Shown one piece after another: positions 35,444-48,307 of a stretch of 64,000 nucleotides of DNA. A model generated the notes under the pieces. That model saw nothing but the letters and a program-made list of their open reading frames with translations. It was not told where the DNA came from and made no database searches. Source of the DNA: Gammaproteobacteria bacterium. GTDB lineage: Bacteria > Gemmatimonadota > Gemmatimonadetes > Longimicrobiales > Gaopeijiaceae. Both the position numbers and the translations under genes were made by a program. The first letter of the stretch is position 1; every line of letters begins with the position of its first letter. The stretch is from contig JAPPHB010000085.1 of NCBI GenBank assembly GCA_028821195.1, positions 245,732-309,731 of the forward strand, in the 5' to 3' direction.

Positions 35444-37933
35444 TCAGTTTCCTTGGCTCTCCGCGACTGCGGGCTCGGGCCCGCTCATCTGGAAGGCATC
35501 GCTTTCGATGACGCCCCGGATGAACGCCGAGATGCGGTAATCCTGTTGCTCGGCCTCGCGTACGATGGCCCGAATGCGCGGCTGATCGTAGTACTCGACC
35601 CGCCGTCCCAGCGCGTAGGCCATGAGGTTGGCGGTGAAGGTGCGGATCAGGGGTTCCGGGCGCTTGAGCAGTGCCTGCCGCAGCTCGGCCGGAGTCGAGA
35701 CCGGTGTCGTGTCGTAGAACGTCCCCCGGGTGTCGAGGGGCATGCCGTTCTCGCGAATGCGCCACTTCCCGGAGACCCCGAAGTTGTCGAGAGCGAGTCC
35801 GATGGGGTCCATGAACTGGTGGCAGGCGTTGCACACCGGGTTGGCGGCATGCATCGCCATGCGCTCGCGGGTGGTCAGCATTCGCCCATCCGCCGATTCC
35901 TCGGTTTCCTCAAGGTCGGGCACGCCCGGCGGCGGAGGGGGTGGCGGCGTGCCGAGCAGCACCTCCATGACCCATTTGCCCCGCAGCACCGGCGAGGTGC
36001 GCCCGGCGTGCGAGGTGAGGGTCAGAATGCTGCCGTGGCCGAACAGCCCGCGCCGGTTTTCGTCCGGGTACTCGACCCGGCGGAAATGATCGCCTGCCAC
36101 ATCCGGGATGCCGTAGTGCCGTGCCAGCCGCTCGTCCACGAAGGTGTAGTCCGCGTTGTACAGATCGAAGACGCTGCGGTCCTCCCGAACCAGGTTGTAG
36201 AAGAACAGTTCGGTCTCGCGGTACATCGACTCGCGCAGCTGCTGGTAGAAATCGGGCTGCAGGCGAACGTTGGGGTTGATCTTCTCAAGGTCCTGCAGGC
36301 GCAGCCACTGGGCGGCGAAGCGCGTTCCCAGCGCCTCGGCGCGCGGGTCGGCCAGCATGCGCGTCACCTGGGCGTCGAGCACCCCCGGATCCGACAGCCG
36401 GCCTTCCACGGCCTCCTCCATCAGCGCCTCGTCCGGCGCGGTGCCCCACAGGAAGAACGACAGGCGCGCGGCGAGGTCGATGTCGCGGATCCGGTATCCC
36501 CCGTCGGCGCGCGTGCTCGAAGGCGGCTCCTCGAAGCGGAAGACGAAATGCGGGCTCGCGAGGATGGCTTCGAGCGCGGTGCCGATGCCCGCCTCGAAAC
36601 CGCCCTCCTCGGCGCCGGTGCGGAAGAACGCCATCAGGGCGGTCATGTCCTCGTCGACCAGCGGTCGCCGGAACGCCTTCTGCCCAAGCCGGGAGATGAT
36701 CTCGGTCGCGCAGGCCGTCTCCTCCGAGGGCTCCGTGGGCCGGCAGGTGAAGATGGCCCGGCGGCTGGCGGTCTCCGATACCCCCGTGGGGTTGAAGGGG
36801 CCGCCGATGACCAGGTCGCGCAGGTGCGGCAGCGCCAGCAGGCCGTAGGTGCCGGCGATGGCCGTGCTCGCGAGCGACCAGTCGTGGGGGGAGATCAGGT
36901 CCTGGACCGGGCCTTCCGCGTACTTCAGGAAGGCGGCGGTCACCCGGTGGTTGCCGGAGCGCACGAACACCGGCTCCGTGCGCATCTCGACGCCGTTCGG
37001 GTCGGAGACGTGCATCCAGCGGTCGAGTTCGAGGACCGCCACCCGCTCGCCGTCGACGGAGATCTCGAGCTGCTCGGGTGATTCGTCCGTGAGCAGCGCG
37101 TTGCGGCCGTTGCCCACGAGGGTGCCGGTGGTTTCGTGGTGGAACGAGACCCGGAAGACGTACTCGCCGTCCGCCGGGAAGTTGTGCTCGACGCTGATGC
37201 CGCCGCGGGTTCCGTAGGGAGCACCCTCCACTCGCTCGGTTTGAGACGCCCAGCGGGAGACCTGGTACTGGGTCTCGCTCGCGGTGGCGGCCGCGTCGCC
37301 CAGCGCCAGCCTGGCGATGCCGCTGGCTCCGTTCAGGTACGCCTCCAGCAGGGTGGGCGAGAGCATCTGGGCGTCGGCGATGTTGTCGAAGTTCGCGCTC
37401 TTGGTGTCGAGCGGGAGGTATTCGCCCGCGTCGATGTCGAGATCGAGGAGGTCCTTGACCGAGCGTTCGTATTCGGCGCGGTTCAGGCGCTGAAAGGATC
37501 GGGCGCCGGGATTGGGGTTGGCCGCGATCGCGGCGTCCATGCGATCCTCGAGCGTGGTGACCAGGAGCTCCAGCGTGTCGCCGACGGGGCGGGGCATACC
37601 CGGCGGGGGCATCATCCCGGCGCGCAGCTTGAGGATCATTTTCTCCACGGTCTCGGCGCGCGCCGACAGTTCGTCGATGTCGAAGCCGGCCAGGGACAGG
37701 TTGCCGGTTAGCAGCGCGTCGTTGTGGCAGACCTGGCAGTAGCGCTGAACGACCGCGGTGAGGGTGGCGTCGGGCAGATCGGCGGCACCGGACGCATCGT
37801 CCGCCAACATCCGGGCGACCCCGTACTCCGCGTCGCCGGGCTGGAACGTCGAGGTGGCGTTCCCGAAATCGCCGGTGCCGGCAGCCGCCAACCCGATGCC
37901 CGCCACGATCGCCATCGATGCAATTGCTTTCAT
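35444..37933 (-). CDS. DUF1592/DUF1588 dihaem secreted protein, cassette 3
   Basis: An 829-residue protein: signal segment (about 3-20), first haem motif CQVCH at 66-70, DUF1587 (FQRLNRAEYERSVKDLLDLDID), a beta-rich region with NFPADGEYVFRVSFHHETTG, DUF1595 (AFRRPLVDEDMTALMAFF), DUF1592 (LAARLSFFLWGTAPDEAL), DUF1588 with a seven-Pro run and CNACH at 701-705, and DUF1585 (NLMAYALGRRVEYYDQP). The ATG at 37933 has GGGGA at good spacing. The 159 bases upstream, before the ABC-F gene, should contain the cassette promoter. The predicted role is exported electron transfer with an unknown substrate. Confidence 0.88.
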   Translation of the reverse strand: MKAIASMAIVAGIGLAAAGTGDFGNATSTFQPGDAEYGVARMLADDASGAADLPDATLTAVVQRYCQVCHNDALLTGNLSLAGFDIDELSARAETVEKMILKLRAGMMPPPGMPRPVGDTLELLVTTLEDRMDAAIAANPNPGARSFQRLNRAEYERSVKDLLDLDIDAGEYLPLDTKSANFDNIADAQMLSPTLLEAYLNGASGIARLALGDAAATASETQYQVSRWASQTERVEGAPYGTRGGISVEHNFPADGEYVFRVSFHHETTGTLVGNGRNALLTDESPEQLEISVDGERVAVLELDRWMHVSDPNGVEMRTEPVFVRSGNHRVTAAFLKYAEGPVQDLISPHDWSLASTAIAGTYGLLALPHLRDLVIGGPFNPTGVSETASRRAIFTCRPTEPSEETACATEIISRLGQKAFRRPLVDEDMTALMAFFRTGAEEGGFEAGIGTALEAILASPHFVFRFEEPPSSTRADGGYRIRDIDLAARLSFFLWGTAPDEALMEEAVEGRLSDPGVLDAQVTRMLADPRAEALGTRFAAQWLRLQDLEKINPNVRLQPDFYQQLRESMYRETELFFYNLVREDRSVFDLYNADYTFVDERLARHYGIPDVAGDHFRRVEYPDENRRGLFGHGSILTLTSHAGRTSPVLRGKWVMEVLLGTPPPPPPPGVPDLEETEESADGRMLTTRERMAMHAANPVCNACHQFMDPIGLALDNFGVSGKWRIRENGMPLDTRGTFYDTTPVSTPAELRQALLKRPEPLIRTFTANLMAYALGRRVEYYDQPRIRAIVREAEQQDYRISAFIRGVIESDAFQMSGPEPAVAESQGN

Positions 37934-38092
37934 GCGCTCGTCCCCGCTTCTCTGACTGACCCCCCCGCCCGTGGCGGGTGCGGATATGCTCGAAGTCTTC
38001 CGCCCGCAGGCCCGTACCTGCGGGACACACGCCAACCCGGGCGGAGACAACCCCGCAGCCTTGATTCTACAGCGAAACCCCGGGCTTCGCCA

Positions 38093-40027
<1,935 letters not shown>

Positions 40028-40062
40028 GGTCGGGACGGACGCGTCCTGAGCAAGATGGGCCG

Positions 40063-41346
40063 CTACGCCGGCCGCAGGTCTGCGAGCGCTTCGATGAGGC
40101 GGTCGATCTCTGCGGTGGTGTTGTACACGTGCGTGGAAACGCGGATGGCCTCGTGGCCGTCGCGGCGGTGTTCGTCGATGTGGATGGAGGCGCGCTCGGC
40201 GACGATCGGCACCGAGGCGACGGCGTCGACGCCGTCGATCTCGAAGATGGTCGATGCGGGCCCGCTGGTCTCGGGGTTTGCACCGCTGACGAGGCGAACC
40301 CCCGGCAAGTCGGCGAGGCGCTCCTTCAGGTAGTCGGAGAGGAAGCGGGTGCGGGCTGCGACGCGGTCGATGCCGACCTGTTCCATGAACGCCAGCGAGG
40401 CGGCGAGGCCGGCGCGAACGGGCAGATCGTTGGTGCCCGGAGGCTCGAGCGCGGGGTTCTCGGACGTGGCGTCGTGGGCGAAGGCGGAGCGGATGTGCTC
40501 TCTCGCGCCCGCGCGCACGTATAGAAAGCCGGTGCCCATGGGGCCCAGGAACCATTTGTGCAGGCTGGCCGAGTAGGTGTCGCACCCCAGATCGTGAAGG
40601 TTGATCGGGAACATGCCCACCGCTTGCGCGCCGTCCACGTGCGAGAAGATCCCGCGTTCGCGCGCCAATGCCACAAGCCTGCGGACCGGATAGAGGTGGC
40701 CGCCGCGGGTAACGTGGCAGAAGGCGATGACCCGGGTGCGGGGAGTGAGCGCGGCTTCGAAGGCCTCGACCACGTCGTCCGCGCCGGAAAGCGGGCTGGG
40801 AATGAACACCTCCCGGGTCACGATGCCGTCGCGGGCCGCGCGCAGCTGCCACGGGCGGCGCCCGGCCGGGTGCTCCTGGGTGGTGAAGACGATTTCGTCT
40901 CCCGGGCGCAGGTCGAAGCCGGCGGCGCTGAGGTGGAGCGCCTCGGTGGCGTTGCGGGTCAGGGAGAACTCGCCCGCGTCGGCCCCCAGGAAGGCCGCGA
41001 GCCCGGGACGGACCCGGCCGGCGACGAGTTCGCGCAGTTCGCCCGTGGCCCTCCGAGGTTCGCGCGAGACCGCCCGGTAGCCGTCGGCGACCGCTCGCGC
41101 GACGCTCCCGGGAGGCATGCCCAGGCCCGCGTTGTTCATGTACGCGGTACCTGCTTCAAGGTCGAAGGCGGCTCGTACATGAGCCCATGCGGGGTCGTCG
41201 ACCCCGTCCGGGCTGGCGAGGGGGGTGTCGTCCGGTGGGGCGGGAAGGGTGCCGTCATCGGTCTGCGGCGTACTCTGCCCACACGCCGCCAGCCAGGCGC
41301 CGGCGGCGCCCGCCCCCACGAACGCGCGTCGCGACAGCTCCGCCAT
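40063..41346 (-). CDS. Exported class V aminotransferase-like PLP enzyme
   Basis: A 427-residue fold-type I PLP protein of the cysteine desulfurase / isopenicillin-N epimerase group. The catalytic lysine is in YSASLHKWFLGP (Lys264) and the cofactor aspartate in FSHVDGAQAVG (Asp238). The N-terminus SRRAFVGAGAAGAWLAACGQ combines a twin-arginine motif (RR at 6-7) with a lipobox Cys22, so the enzyme should be exported folded and lipid-anchored. A Pro/Asp-rich linker follows (about 25-50). GGAGG lies upstream of the ATG. The catalytic group is clear but the substrate is not; true desulfurase activity is unlikely to be needed outside the cytoplasm. Confidence 0.8.
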   Translation of the reverse strand: MAELSRRAFVGAGAAGAWLAACGQSTPQTDDGTLPAPPDDTPLASPDGVDDPAWAHVRAAFDLEAGTAYMNNAGLGMPPGSVARAVADGYRAVSREPRRATGELRELVAGRVRPGLAAFLGADAGEFSLTRNATEALHLSAAGFDLRPGDEIVFTTQEHPAGRRPWQLRAARDGIVTREVFIPSPLSGADDVVEAFEAALTPRTRVIAFCHVTRGGHLYPVRRLVALARERGIFSHVDGAQAVGMFPINLHDLGCDTYSASLHKWFLGPMGTGFLYVRAGAREHIRSAFAHDATSENPALEPPGTNDLPVRAGLAASLAFMEQVGIDRVAARTRFLSDYLKERLADLPGVRLVSGANPETSGPASTIFEIDGVDAVASVPIVAERASIHIDEHRRDGHEAIRVSTHVYNTTAEIDRLIEALADLRPA

Positions 41347-41469
41347 GGTTTCCTCCGCGTTGTGCGTCCGGTTGCGCTCGCGCCCTGCCGCCGGCCAGGC
41401 GGCGGCGACGGAGCAATGCAGTGGGGGGATGCTAACGCGAAACGAGCGGTCGCGCGCGCCGGGACGCGG

Positions 41470-41862
41470 TCAGGTGGTGGGCCGCATCGCGGTGAACTCC
41501 CGGTCTCCGCCGCGCGCTCCCGAGACCGTGCCTGTCATCTGGTCACCTTCGATGGTGGCGCTGTAGCTCTGGGTGATCTCCCGATTCCGCAACGTGCGCG
41601 TGACCTGGAAGGTGATCCGGCCATCTTCGAAAGCGACGTTCTGAAGTCGAATGGTCCCGTTGCGGGCCGTGGCCGAGCCCGTGAGCGCGTCGCCGTCTGC
41701 GGCGAAGGTCAGCGTCTGGGTCACGCTGCCGCGCGGGGTCTCGAGCGTCATCTCCCAGGCGCCCAGGACGGCTGAGAAGTCGGAGGAAGTCTGGGCCGAA
41801 GCCCTGGTAGCGGGGACGGACGCCAGTGCGAGCGCGAAAGCGAGAACGATCAATCGGGACAT
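41470..41862 (-). CDS. Small exported beta-barrel-like protein
   Basis: A 130-residue protein with a signal peptide (LIVLAFALALASVPATRASAQ) and a compact all-beta body: AVLGAWEMTLETPRGSVTQTLTFAADGDALTGSATARNG and so on to EFTAMRPTT. It resembles small lipocalin-like domains that measure 'change on ligand' in many annotated hypotheticals, but no family is certain. The ATG at 41862 has AGGAG upstream; the longer frame (to 42285) runs through the divergent lipoprotein gene. It precedes the aminotransferase gene by 123 bases. Confidence 0.55.
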   Translation of the reverse strand: MSRLIVLAFALALASVPATRASAQTSSDFSAVLGAWEMTLETPRGSVTQTLTFAADGDALTGSATARNGTIRLQNVAFEDGRITFQVTRTLRNREITQSYSATIEGDQMTGTVSGARGGDREFTAMRPTT

Positions 41863-42090
41863 CGTGGGATCAGCTCCTCTCGGGCGTGGTGTTGGGCGGG
41901 CGCCCCGCAGTCGGGATTGCCCGGATCGGTACACGGTCATGCAGTTTCTTGGACAGCCGCTGGCCACGAAGCGTTGCACGTCCGGATCCAGTGCCCCGAC
42001 GCCCGACGTTACTTCTCCCGACCACGCTATTACCTTGGGAGGCGCGCTGTCTCCCGTTTCGCCCCGCAGCCCTCGCCCGAGGTGTTCCTC

Positions 42091-42576
42091 ATGAAGCCCG
42101 GCAACCCGGTCCAGCCCTTCCGATGCCGGAGCCTGCAGTGCGGACTCCGGGTGTTGCTCGCGCTCGCGCTGCCGCTCGCGACCGGCTGCTACACCTATAC
42201 GCAGGTGGGGGTGGAGACCGTGGCACCGGGAGAAGCGGTGCGGCTGCGCGTGTTCGAGCAGGCCGTCGACCGCCTCCCCGCGCAACTGGAGAGGAGAACG
42301 CAGGTCGAAGGCACGGTGGTCAACCTGGACGCCGGGCGCCTGAACCTGCTGCCGGAACTGGGGTCGGTGACGACGGACCCGATTGCTCTCCCGGTATCCG
42401 ACATCGAGGCCATCTCCCGCAGGGAACTGGACCGGACCCGCACCTGGGTCTCGGTGGCCGTCGGCGCGGCGCTCGGCGTGGGGCTGCTCCTGTCGATCGA
42501 GGGCGAACCTGCGGGGACCTCGGGCGGACCCATCACGGAATTCATGACGGGGTGGTCGCTCCGGCTGGGTGGGTGA
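42091..42576 (+). CDS. Small lipoprotein, paralogue of the 31626-32135 protein
   Basis: A 161-residue lipoprotein (lipobox ATGC, Cys33), mature start YTYTQVGVETVAPGEAVRLRVFEQAVDRL. This lines up with the TVPLETIAPDQQARFVLDQEAFGRV start of the cassette 3 lipoprotein, and both have a central beta section and a hydrophobic stretch near the C-terminus (TWVSVAVGAALGVGLLLSI). A GAGGTG site precedes the ATG. It converges on the aldolase-type gene. Function is unknown. Confidence 0.55.
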   Translation: MKPGNPVQPFRCRSLQCGLRVLLALALPLATGCYTYTQVGVETVAPGEAVRLRVFEQAVDRLPAQLERRTQVEGTVVNLDAGRLNLLPELGSVTTDPIALPVSDIEAISRRELDRTRTWVSVAVGAALGVGLLLSIEGEPAGTSGGPITEFMTGWSLRLGG

Positions 42577-42594
42577 TCGCCGGCCGACCGCTCT

Positions 42595-43872
<1,278 letters not shown>

Positions 43873-43907
43873 AAAACCTCCCGGCGGGCCCCCCGCCCCG
43901 GCTTCAG

Positions 43908-45176
43908 TCAGCTCACGCGATTCAGAGGGTTCGAGTTGGTGTCGATCTCGCTGACCCCGACGGGGAAGCAGTTGCTGCGCCCCGACATGTCCTCCATGGG
44001 CGTTGCGCCGGGACTTGACTGAAGGCCCCAGCGGCGCAGGTCGGCGAAACGGCGGTTGTCGAACCACAACTCGACGCGGCGCTCCTGCTTGAGCGCGGTC
44101 CACGCCTCGGTTGCGTTGGAAGCGGTCGCGGGCGGCAGGGCCTCCCCGGTGTGATCGCTCACCACGCTGGTGCGGACCTGGTTGATGAGGTCCATCGCCG
44201 CCTGGAAGTTCCCCGGGTTGTTGGCCAGGATTTCCTCCGCCTGAATCAGGATCATCTCCCGTCCCGACGCGAGGGTGTGCGGCGCGGTCTTGCTCGTGAA
44301 CTTGAGCTGCACGTAGAAGGGGAGGTTGTACACCATGGTGACGGCGTCCGCGATCTCATACCACCCCATGCGCGGGTCGCCGGTCTCGGTGTAGTAGCTC
44401 TCGGCGAAGGTGCCCCAGATGGTGTACTCCCGCCATGGGTCCGACGCCCCGCGGAAGTAGACCTCGTTGGGATCCGGGAAGTCGTCCAGATCGTAGTGGT
44501 GCAGCTGGAAGACGAAGTCCTCCGGGATGCCGGTGGCGTCGCCCCGGGCCCCGCTCCAGTCTCCGAGCCACATGCGCACGTCCGCGCGCCCGGCCTGGGC
44601 GGCGAGCGCGATGTCGGAGGCTCCCGAGGCGTTGCCGACGTCGACCGCCCTGGAGAAGAAGCTCTCCGCGCGTGTCAGAAAGTCGGTGTAGGGCTGCTCC
44701 GGACCTCCGTCGAACACGGCGATGCACATGTTGTGGCCCAGAGTGCGGTTGGCGAAGCCGGCCAGCACCAGAAGCCTGCCGGCGATCTGGTTCGAGCCGA
44801 ACTCGCCGCCCAGAGCCTCCTCCAGCCGGCGCACGCCGTCCTCCGCCATCCAGCGGGCCTGCTGGGCCCGCTCCCAGTGATCGTCCACATTCTCGGAGGT
44901 GAGCTTGCCGTTGTAGAACTCCGAGTCGACCAGTCCTCCCGGCGTTCCCTCGAAGCTCGTCAGCCCCGAGTCGTAGGCCAGCCGCGTGTACGCGAGCGCG
45001 TTCGCGCGCCGAACGCCCTGGAGCACCGACGGGAACGCCTGTTCGTCGTTCAGGAACTCGTCCTGAACGGGGCCGGGGTTGGTCACTTCCAGATCGCACC
45101 CGGTGGCGGCCAGGGCGGCCACGGCCACCAGAGGCGCGATCCGGCGCCTGTATGCAGTGGTTGGCTGTATGCGCAT
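43908..45176 (-). CDS. SusD/RagB-family lipoprotein, pair 2
   Basis: A 422-residue lipoprotein (lipobox AATGC, Cys27) with the same opening as pair 1, CDLEVTNPGPVQDEFLND. TPR-like helices follow (WERAQQARWMAEDGVRRLEEAL, IALAAQAGRADVRMWLGDWSGARGDA), then EMILIQAEEILANNPGNFQAAMDLINQVR and WTALKQERRVELWFDNRRFADLRRW. It is about 125 residues shorter than the pair 1 protein. AAGGAG lies nine bases before the ATG. It is 56 bases downstream of SusC 2 and 35 bases before the aldolase-type gene. Confidence 0.85.
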   Translation of the reverse strand: MRIQPTTAYRRRIAPLVAVAALAATGCDLEVTNPGPVQDEFLNDEQAFPSVLQGVRRANALAYTRLAYDSGLTSFEGTPGGLVDSEFYNGKLTSENVDDHWERAQQARWMAEDGVRRLEEALGGEFGSNQIAGRLLVLAGFANRTLGHNMCIAVFDGGPEQPYTDFLTRAESFFSRAVDVGNASGASDIALAAQAGRADVRMWLGDWSGARGDATGIPEDFVFQLHHYDLDDFPDPNEVYFRGASDPWREYTIWGTFAESYYTETGDPRMGWYEIADAVTMVYNLPFYVQLKFTSKTAPHTLASGREMILIQAEEILANNPGNFQAAMDLINQVRTSVVSDHTGEALPPATASNATEAWTALKQERRVELWFDNRRFADLRRWGLQSSPGATPMEDMSGRSNCFPVGVSEIDTNSNPLNRVS

Positions 45177-45232
45177 CGTCAACGACTCCTTACTGTTCTC
45201 GTTGTCGGCTCTCCCCTCGTTCGCCCGCCGCA

Positions 45233-48151
45233 TCAGAAGCCCATCCTGAGCGAGGCGATGAAGCTCGCGGGCGGCGGAGGATGCTCCCAGATCGCGCGCG
45301 TGATTCCCGACTCCATCCCGTTGTTGCCGGCCATCTCCGGATCCATGGCGAGGAAGTCTTCGTTCTTCCACGTCCAGAAGTTCTGCACGGAGAGGGTCAG
45401 GGTGGCGTTGGTGGTGCCCGGGACGGTGAACGGCACGGGCGCCGACACGGTCAGGTCGCGGATGCGGAAGAAGTCGTTGGGATATACGAGGTGTGCGCTG
45501 AATTCGCCGCTGCAGGCGTAGATGTCGAAAGCCGTCAGCTGGCCGCGCTGGCCGGCCTGGAGGGCGGGCACGGCGTCGTCGCAAAGCGGACTGACCTGGC
45601 CGCGCTGGGCCGAGGTGGTGCTCTGGCGGTCGAAGATGTAGTGCCCGGCCAGGTACTCGCCGCGGGCGGAGACCGTGATGCCGCCGCCCAGGGCGATCGA
45701 GGTGTTGGGCGTGATGGTCATCGTCGGCTGGTTCGGGCCGAAGATGTGGTTCCGTTCGACGACGGGCTCCCCGATCTGATCCGGGTTCGTCAGCCGGTCG
45801 TAGCGGACGGCCGGAACCGGGCGTCCCTCCTCGAGCCATCCGCCTCCGCTGACACGGAATCCGGCGTTGCCGCCGAGATCCACCGCCTCGCTCTTGTTGG
45901 TGTAGAGCGTGACCCCCAGGTCCCAGCTGAGCGCACGGCTCTGCAGCACCGTGCCGTTCACGTCGAGTTCGATACCCTTGTTCGACAACACGCCCACGTT
46001 GCGCAGCTGCGAGCCCGTGAAGCCGAGGCTCGGGACCAGCTGCACCGGAATGAGCGCGTCGCGGGTTTCCTGGTCGTAGTAGGTGAACCCGATCCTCAGG
46101 CGCTCGTCCATGAAGACGCCGTCGATGCCGGCCTCGAGCTCGATGGTGCGCTCGGGTCCCAGATCCTTGTTGCCCACGTTCAGCGGGTTGAAGGAGGTCT
46201 GGCCGAGCCAGGGGATCGGCTGCCAGGTCCGCACGGCGTCGAAGGCCCCGGGGGCGCGTCCCGCGTGTCCCCAGGCGACGCGGACCTTCATCTCGCCAAG
46301 ATCTTGCGGCCAGAACCCCTCGTCCGACATCACCCACGAGAAGGTGGCGCGCGGGTAGGGCTGGAGGCCGAAGTCTTCGCCGAAGGCGCTGTTGCCGTCG
46401 ATGCGCAGCGCCAGGGTGAGGAAGTAGCGGTCGCTGAAGTCGAGCAGGGTCTGGCCGAAGATGCCCGCGTTGACGACGCGCGAGCGGGCCTCCCGGGCCT
46501 GATAGGATGCGCCGCTGGTGACGGTGTGCTCGCCGGGTCCGGGGAGCGTGTTGGTGCTCGCCCCCAGATCGGTGTCGCGGGCCACGATCGACTGTCCGCC
46601 CCAGGAGAGGCTGGTGCGGAAGCTCTCGGTGAGGCGCAGGTCGAAGCTGCCCACGTAGTCGGCGGTGAGCTGCTCGGCGGTCCAGGTGCGGTCGGAGACG
46701 GAACCCGTGGGGTCGTTGACGTAGCCGAAGGGCCGGATGTTGCGCATGTCGCTGGCAAGGCGGTCCATCCCCAGGGTGAGCCGGTTGGTGAAGCGCGGCA
46801 TCGGCGTGTAGGTCGTGGTGATGCCGGCCACCACGCGGTCGACGTCCGTGTCGATTTCGTAGTCGAGCAGCCGCCAGATGACATCCTCCTCCCACGTCCG
46901 CACATAGGTGGCGTGGGCCTGGCGGGCGGGCGCCCGCTTGTAGCCGTTGTGGGAAATGCTGTACGGGCTCGACCCGCTGGGCGAGTTCTCCACGTGCTGG
47001 CGTGTGATCGACGTATTGACCTGGATGTCGAGGTCGCTCCGGGGCTGGAAGCCCAGGTTGATGCGTCCCAGGTACTTCTCGTCGCGGTCGTTGGGAAGGA
47101 TGCCCTCGTTGTCGTCGAGGCTGCCCGACACGTAGTACGAGATGCTCTCGGTTCCGCCGCGCACGGAGAGGGAGTAGCGCTGCTGGTGGCCGTTGCGGAG
47201 CCAGGGGTCGAGCCTCATGTAGGGCGCGTTGGGCGGGCCGAATTCCTGTACCCAGTTGACGCCCTGGTCGACCTGCGCGCTCCACTGCGCGTCGCCGCCG
47301 GAGCCGCGCTTGGTGAAGATCTGGATGACCCCGCCGGCCGCTTCCGTGCCGTAGAGTGCGGTTGCGGCCGGACCCTTGACGATCTCGATGCGCTCGATGT
47401 CGCTCGGGTTGATGTCGTTCAGCGGCCCCATCACGTCCTTGGGGCCGAAGGCAACGTGCTGACCGACCGCGTGGTTCAACGCGAGGCCGTCACTCCGGAT
47501 GCGAATGCCGTCCACGTAGACGAGCGGCTGGTTCGACATCGCCACGCTTACGTTTCCGCGCAGGCGGATCTGCGAGCCCGAGCCGGACATTCCGGAAGTC
47601 CGGACGGCGACCACGCCCGGGGCGCGCGCGGAGAGCAACTGATCGACCGCGGGCACCGGGTCGGCCAGCGTGGCGACATCCACCTGTGCGACGGAAGTGC
47701 CGACCTCGCGGCGGCGCGCCTGCCCGGCGGTGCCCGTGACCACGATTTCGTCCAGGCCGAGCGCCTCCTCCTCCAGCGCCAGGTCGGCGGTGGTGGACTG
47801 GCCCGCCTGGACCGTGATCTGCGCAGTCGCCGTGCGCATGCCGATGCGCTCGGCGGTCAGGGTGTAGTTGCCCGCGGGTACGTTAAGGATCAGGAAGCGG
47901 CCGTCGCCCCGGGTCAGCGTCCCGAAGCCGGTACCCGCCAGGTAGACCTGCACCTGGACCAGCGGGCGGCCGGTCGCCTGGTCGGTCACCTGGCCGATGA
48001 CCTGGCCGTTTTCCTGGGCCTCGAGCGTCGCGGGAGCCGCGAACCCGAAGACCACCGCAAGCGGAATTACCGCCGCGGCGGCCAGGGCCGCCCTCCTCAG
48101 CCGGGCGATGCCGGCGTGCAGATTCATGTGATCCGACCTTGGATGCACCAT
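45233..48151 (-). CDS. SusC/RagA-family TonB-dependent receptor, pair 2
   Basis: A 972-residue receptor with a signal peptide (AALAAAAVIPLAVVFGFAAPA), a carboxypeptidase-like domain (GQVIGQVTDQATGRPLVQVQVYLAG to ERIGMRTATAQ), signature EIVVTGTAGQARRREVG, plug (IRLRGNVSVAMSNQPLVYVDGIR; IERIEIVKGPAATALYGTEAAGGVIQIFTK) and a barrel ending SFIASLRMGF. I used the ATG at 48151, which follows GAGGAGG; an ATG at 48127 is possible. Its partner SusD and an aldolase-type gene follow on the same strand. The substrate is unknown. Confidence 0.88.
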   Translation of the reverse strand: MVHPRSDHMNLHAGIARLRRAALAAAAVIPLAVVFGFAAPATLEAQENGQVIGQVTDQATGRPLVQVQVYLAGTGFGTLTRGDGRFLILNVPAGNYTLTAERIGMRTATAQITVQAGQSTTADLALEEEALGLDEIVVTGTAGQARRREVGTSVAQVDVATLADPVPAVDQLLSARAPGVVAVRTSGMSGSGSQIRLRGNVSVAMSNQPLVYVDGIRIRSDGLALNHAVGQHVAFGPKDVMGPLNDINPSDIERIEIVKGPAATALYGTEAAGGVIQIFTKRGSGGDAQWSAQVDQGVNWVQEFGPPNAPYMRLDPWLRNGHQQRYSLSVRGGTESISYYVSGSLDDNEGILPNDRDEKYLGRINLGFQPRSDLDIQVNTSITRQHVENSPSGSSPYSISHNGYKRAPARQAHATYVRTWEEDVIWRLLDYEIDTDVDRVVAGITTTYTPMPRFTNRLTLGMDRLASDMRNIRPFGYVNDPTGSVSDRTWTAEQLTADYVGSFDLRLTESFRTSLSWGGQSIVARDTDLGASTNTLPGPGEHTVTSGASYQAREARSRVVNAGIFGQTLLDFSDRYFLTLALRIDGNSAFGEDFGLQPYPRATFSWVMSDEGFWPQDLGEMKVRVAWGHAGRAPGAFDAVRTWQPIPWLGQTSFNPLNVGNKDLGPERTIELEAGIDGVFMDERLRIGFTYYDQETRDALIPVQLVPSLGFTGSQLRNVGVLSNKGIELDVNGTVLQSRALSWDLGVTLYTNKSEAVDLGGNAGFRVSGGGWLEEGRPVPAVRYDRLTNPDQIGEPVVERNHIFGPNQPTMTITPNTSIALGGGITVSARGEYLAGHYIFDRQSTTSAQRGQVSPLCDDAVPALQAGQRGQLTAFDIYACSGEFSAHLVYPNDFFRIRDLTVSAPVPFTVPGTTNATLTLSVQNFWTWKNEDFLAMDPEMAGNNGMESGITRAIWEHPPPPASFIASLRMGF

Positions 48152-48307
48152 GTGGCCTCCTCTGCTGCGAACGAGAGATGGACTGTGTGTCAGCCCGGAA
48201 GAAGAGCTTGCCTCACCACCTGGGCGGAGCAACGCCCACAATACGCCCCGGATACGCGGGGATCAAGCGGAACGGCTTTGCCCGGTCCCGGCTCGTAGCG
48301 CCCGAAG

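Noticed and set aside
33422..37081. A 1219-codon open frame on the plus strand opposite cassette 3
   Set aside because: It lies entirely antisense to the ankyrin, DUF1552 and DUF1592 genes, has Arg/Gly/Val-rich low-complexity translation and no domain. Long antisense frames are common in very GC-rich DNA.
43908..47285. Reading SusD 2 as a 1125-residue fusion that starts inside SusC
   Set aside because: The extra N-terminal part is SusC coding sequence in another phase; a normal SusD signal peptide with ribosome site begins at 45176.
45152..48298. A 1048-codon plus-strand frame opposite SusC/SusD pair 2
   Set aside because: It is antisense to a clearly recognised receptor, has no motif or credible start site, and is a GC-driven shadow.
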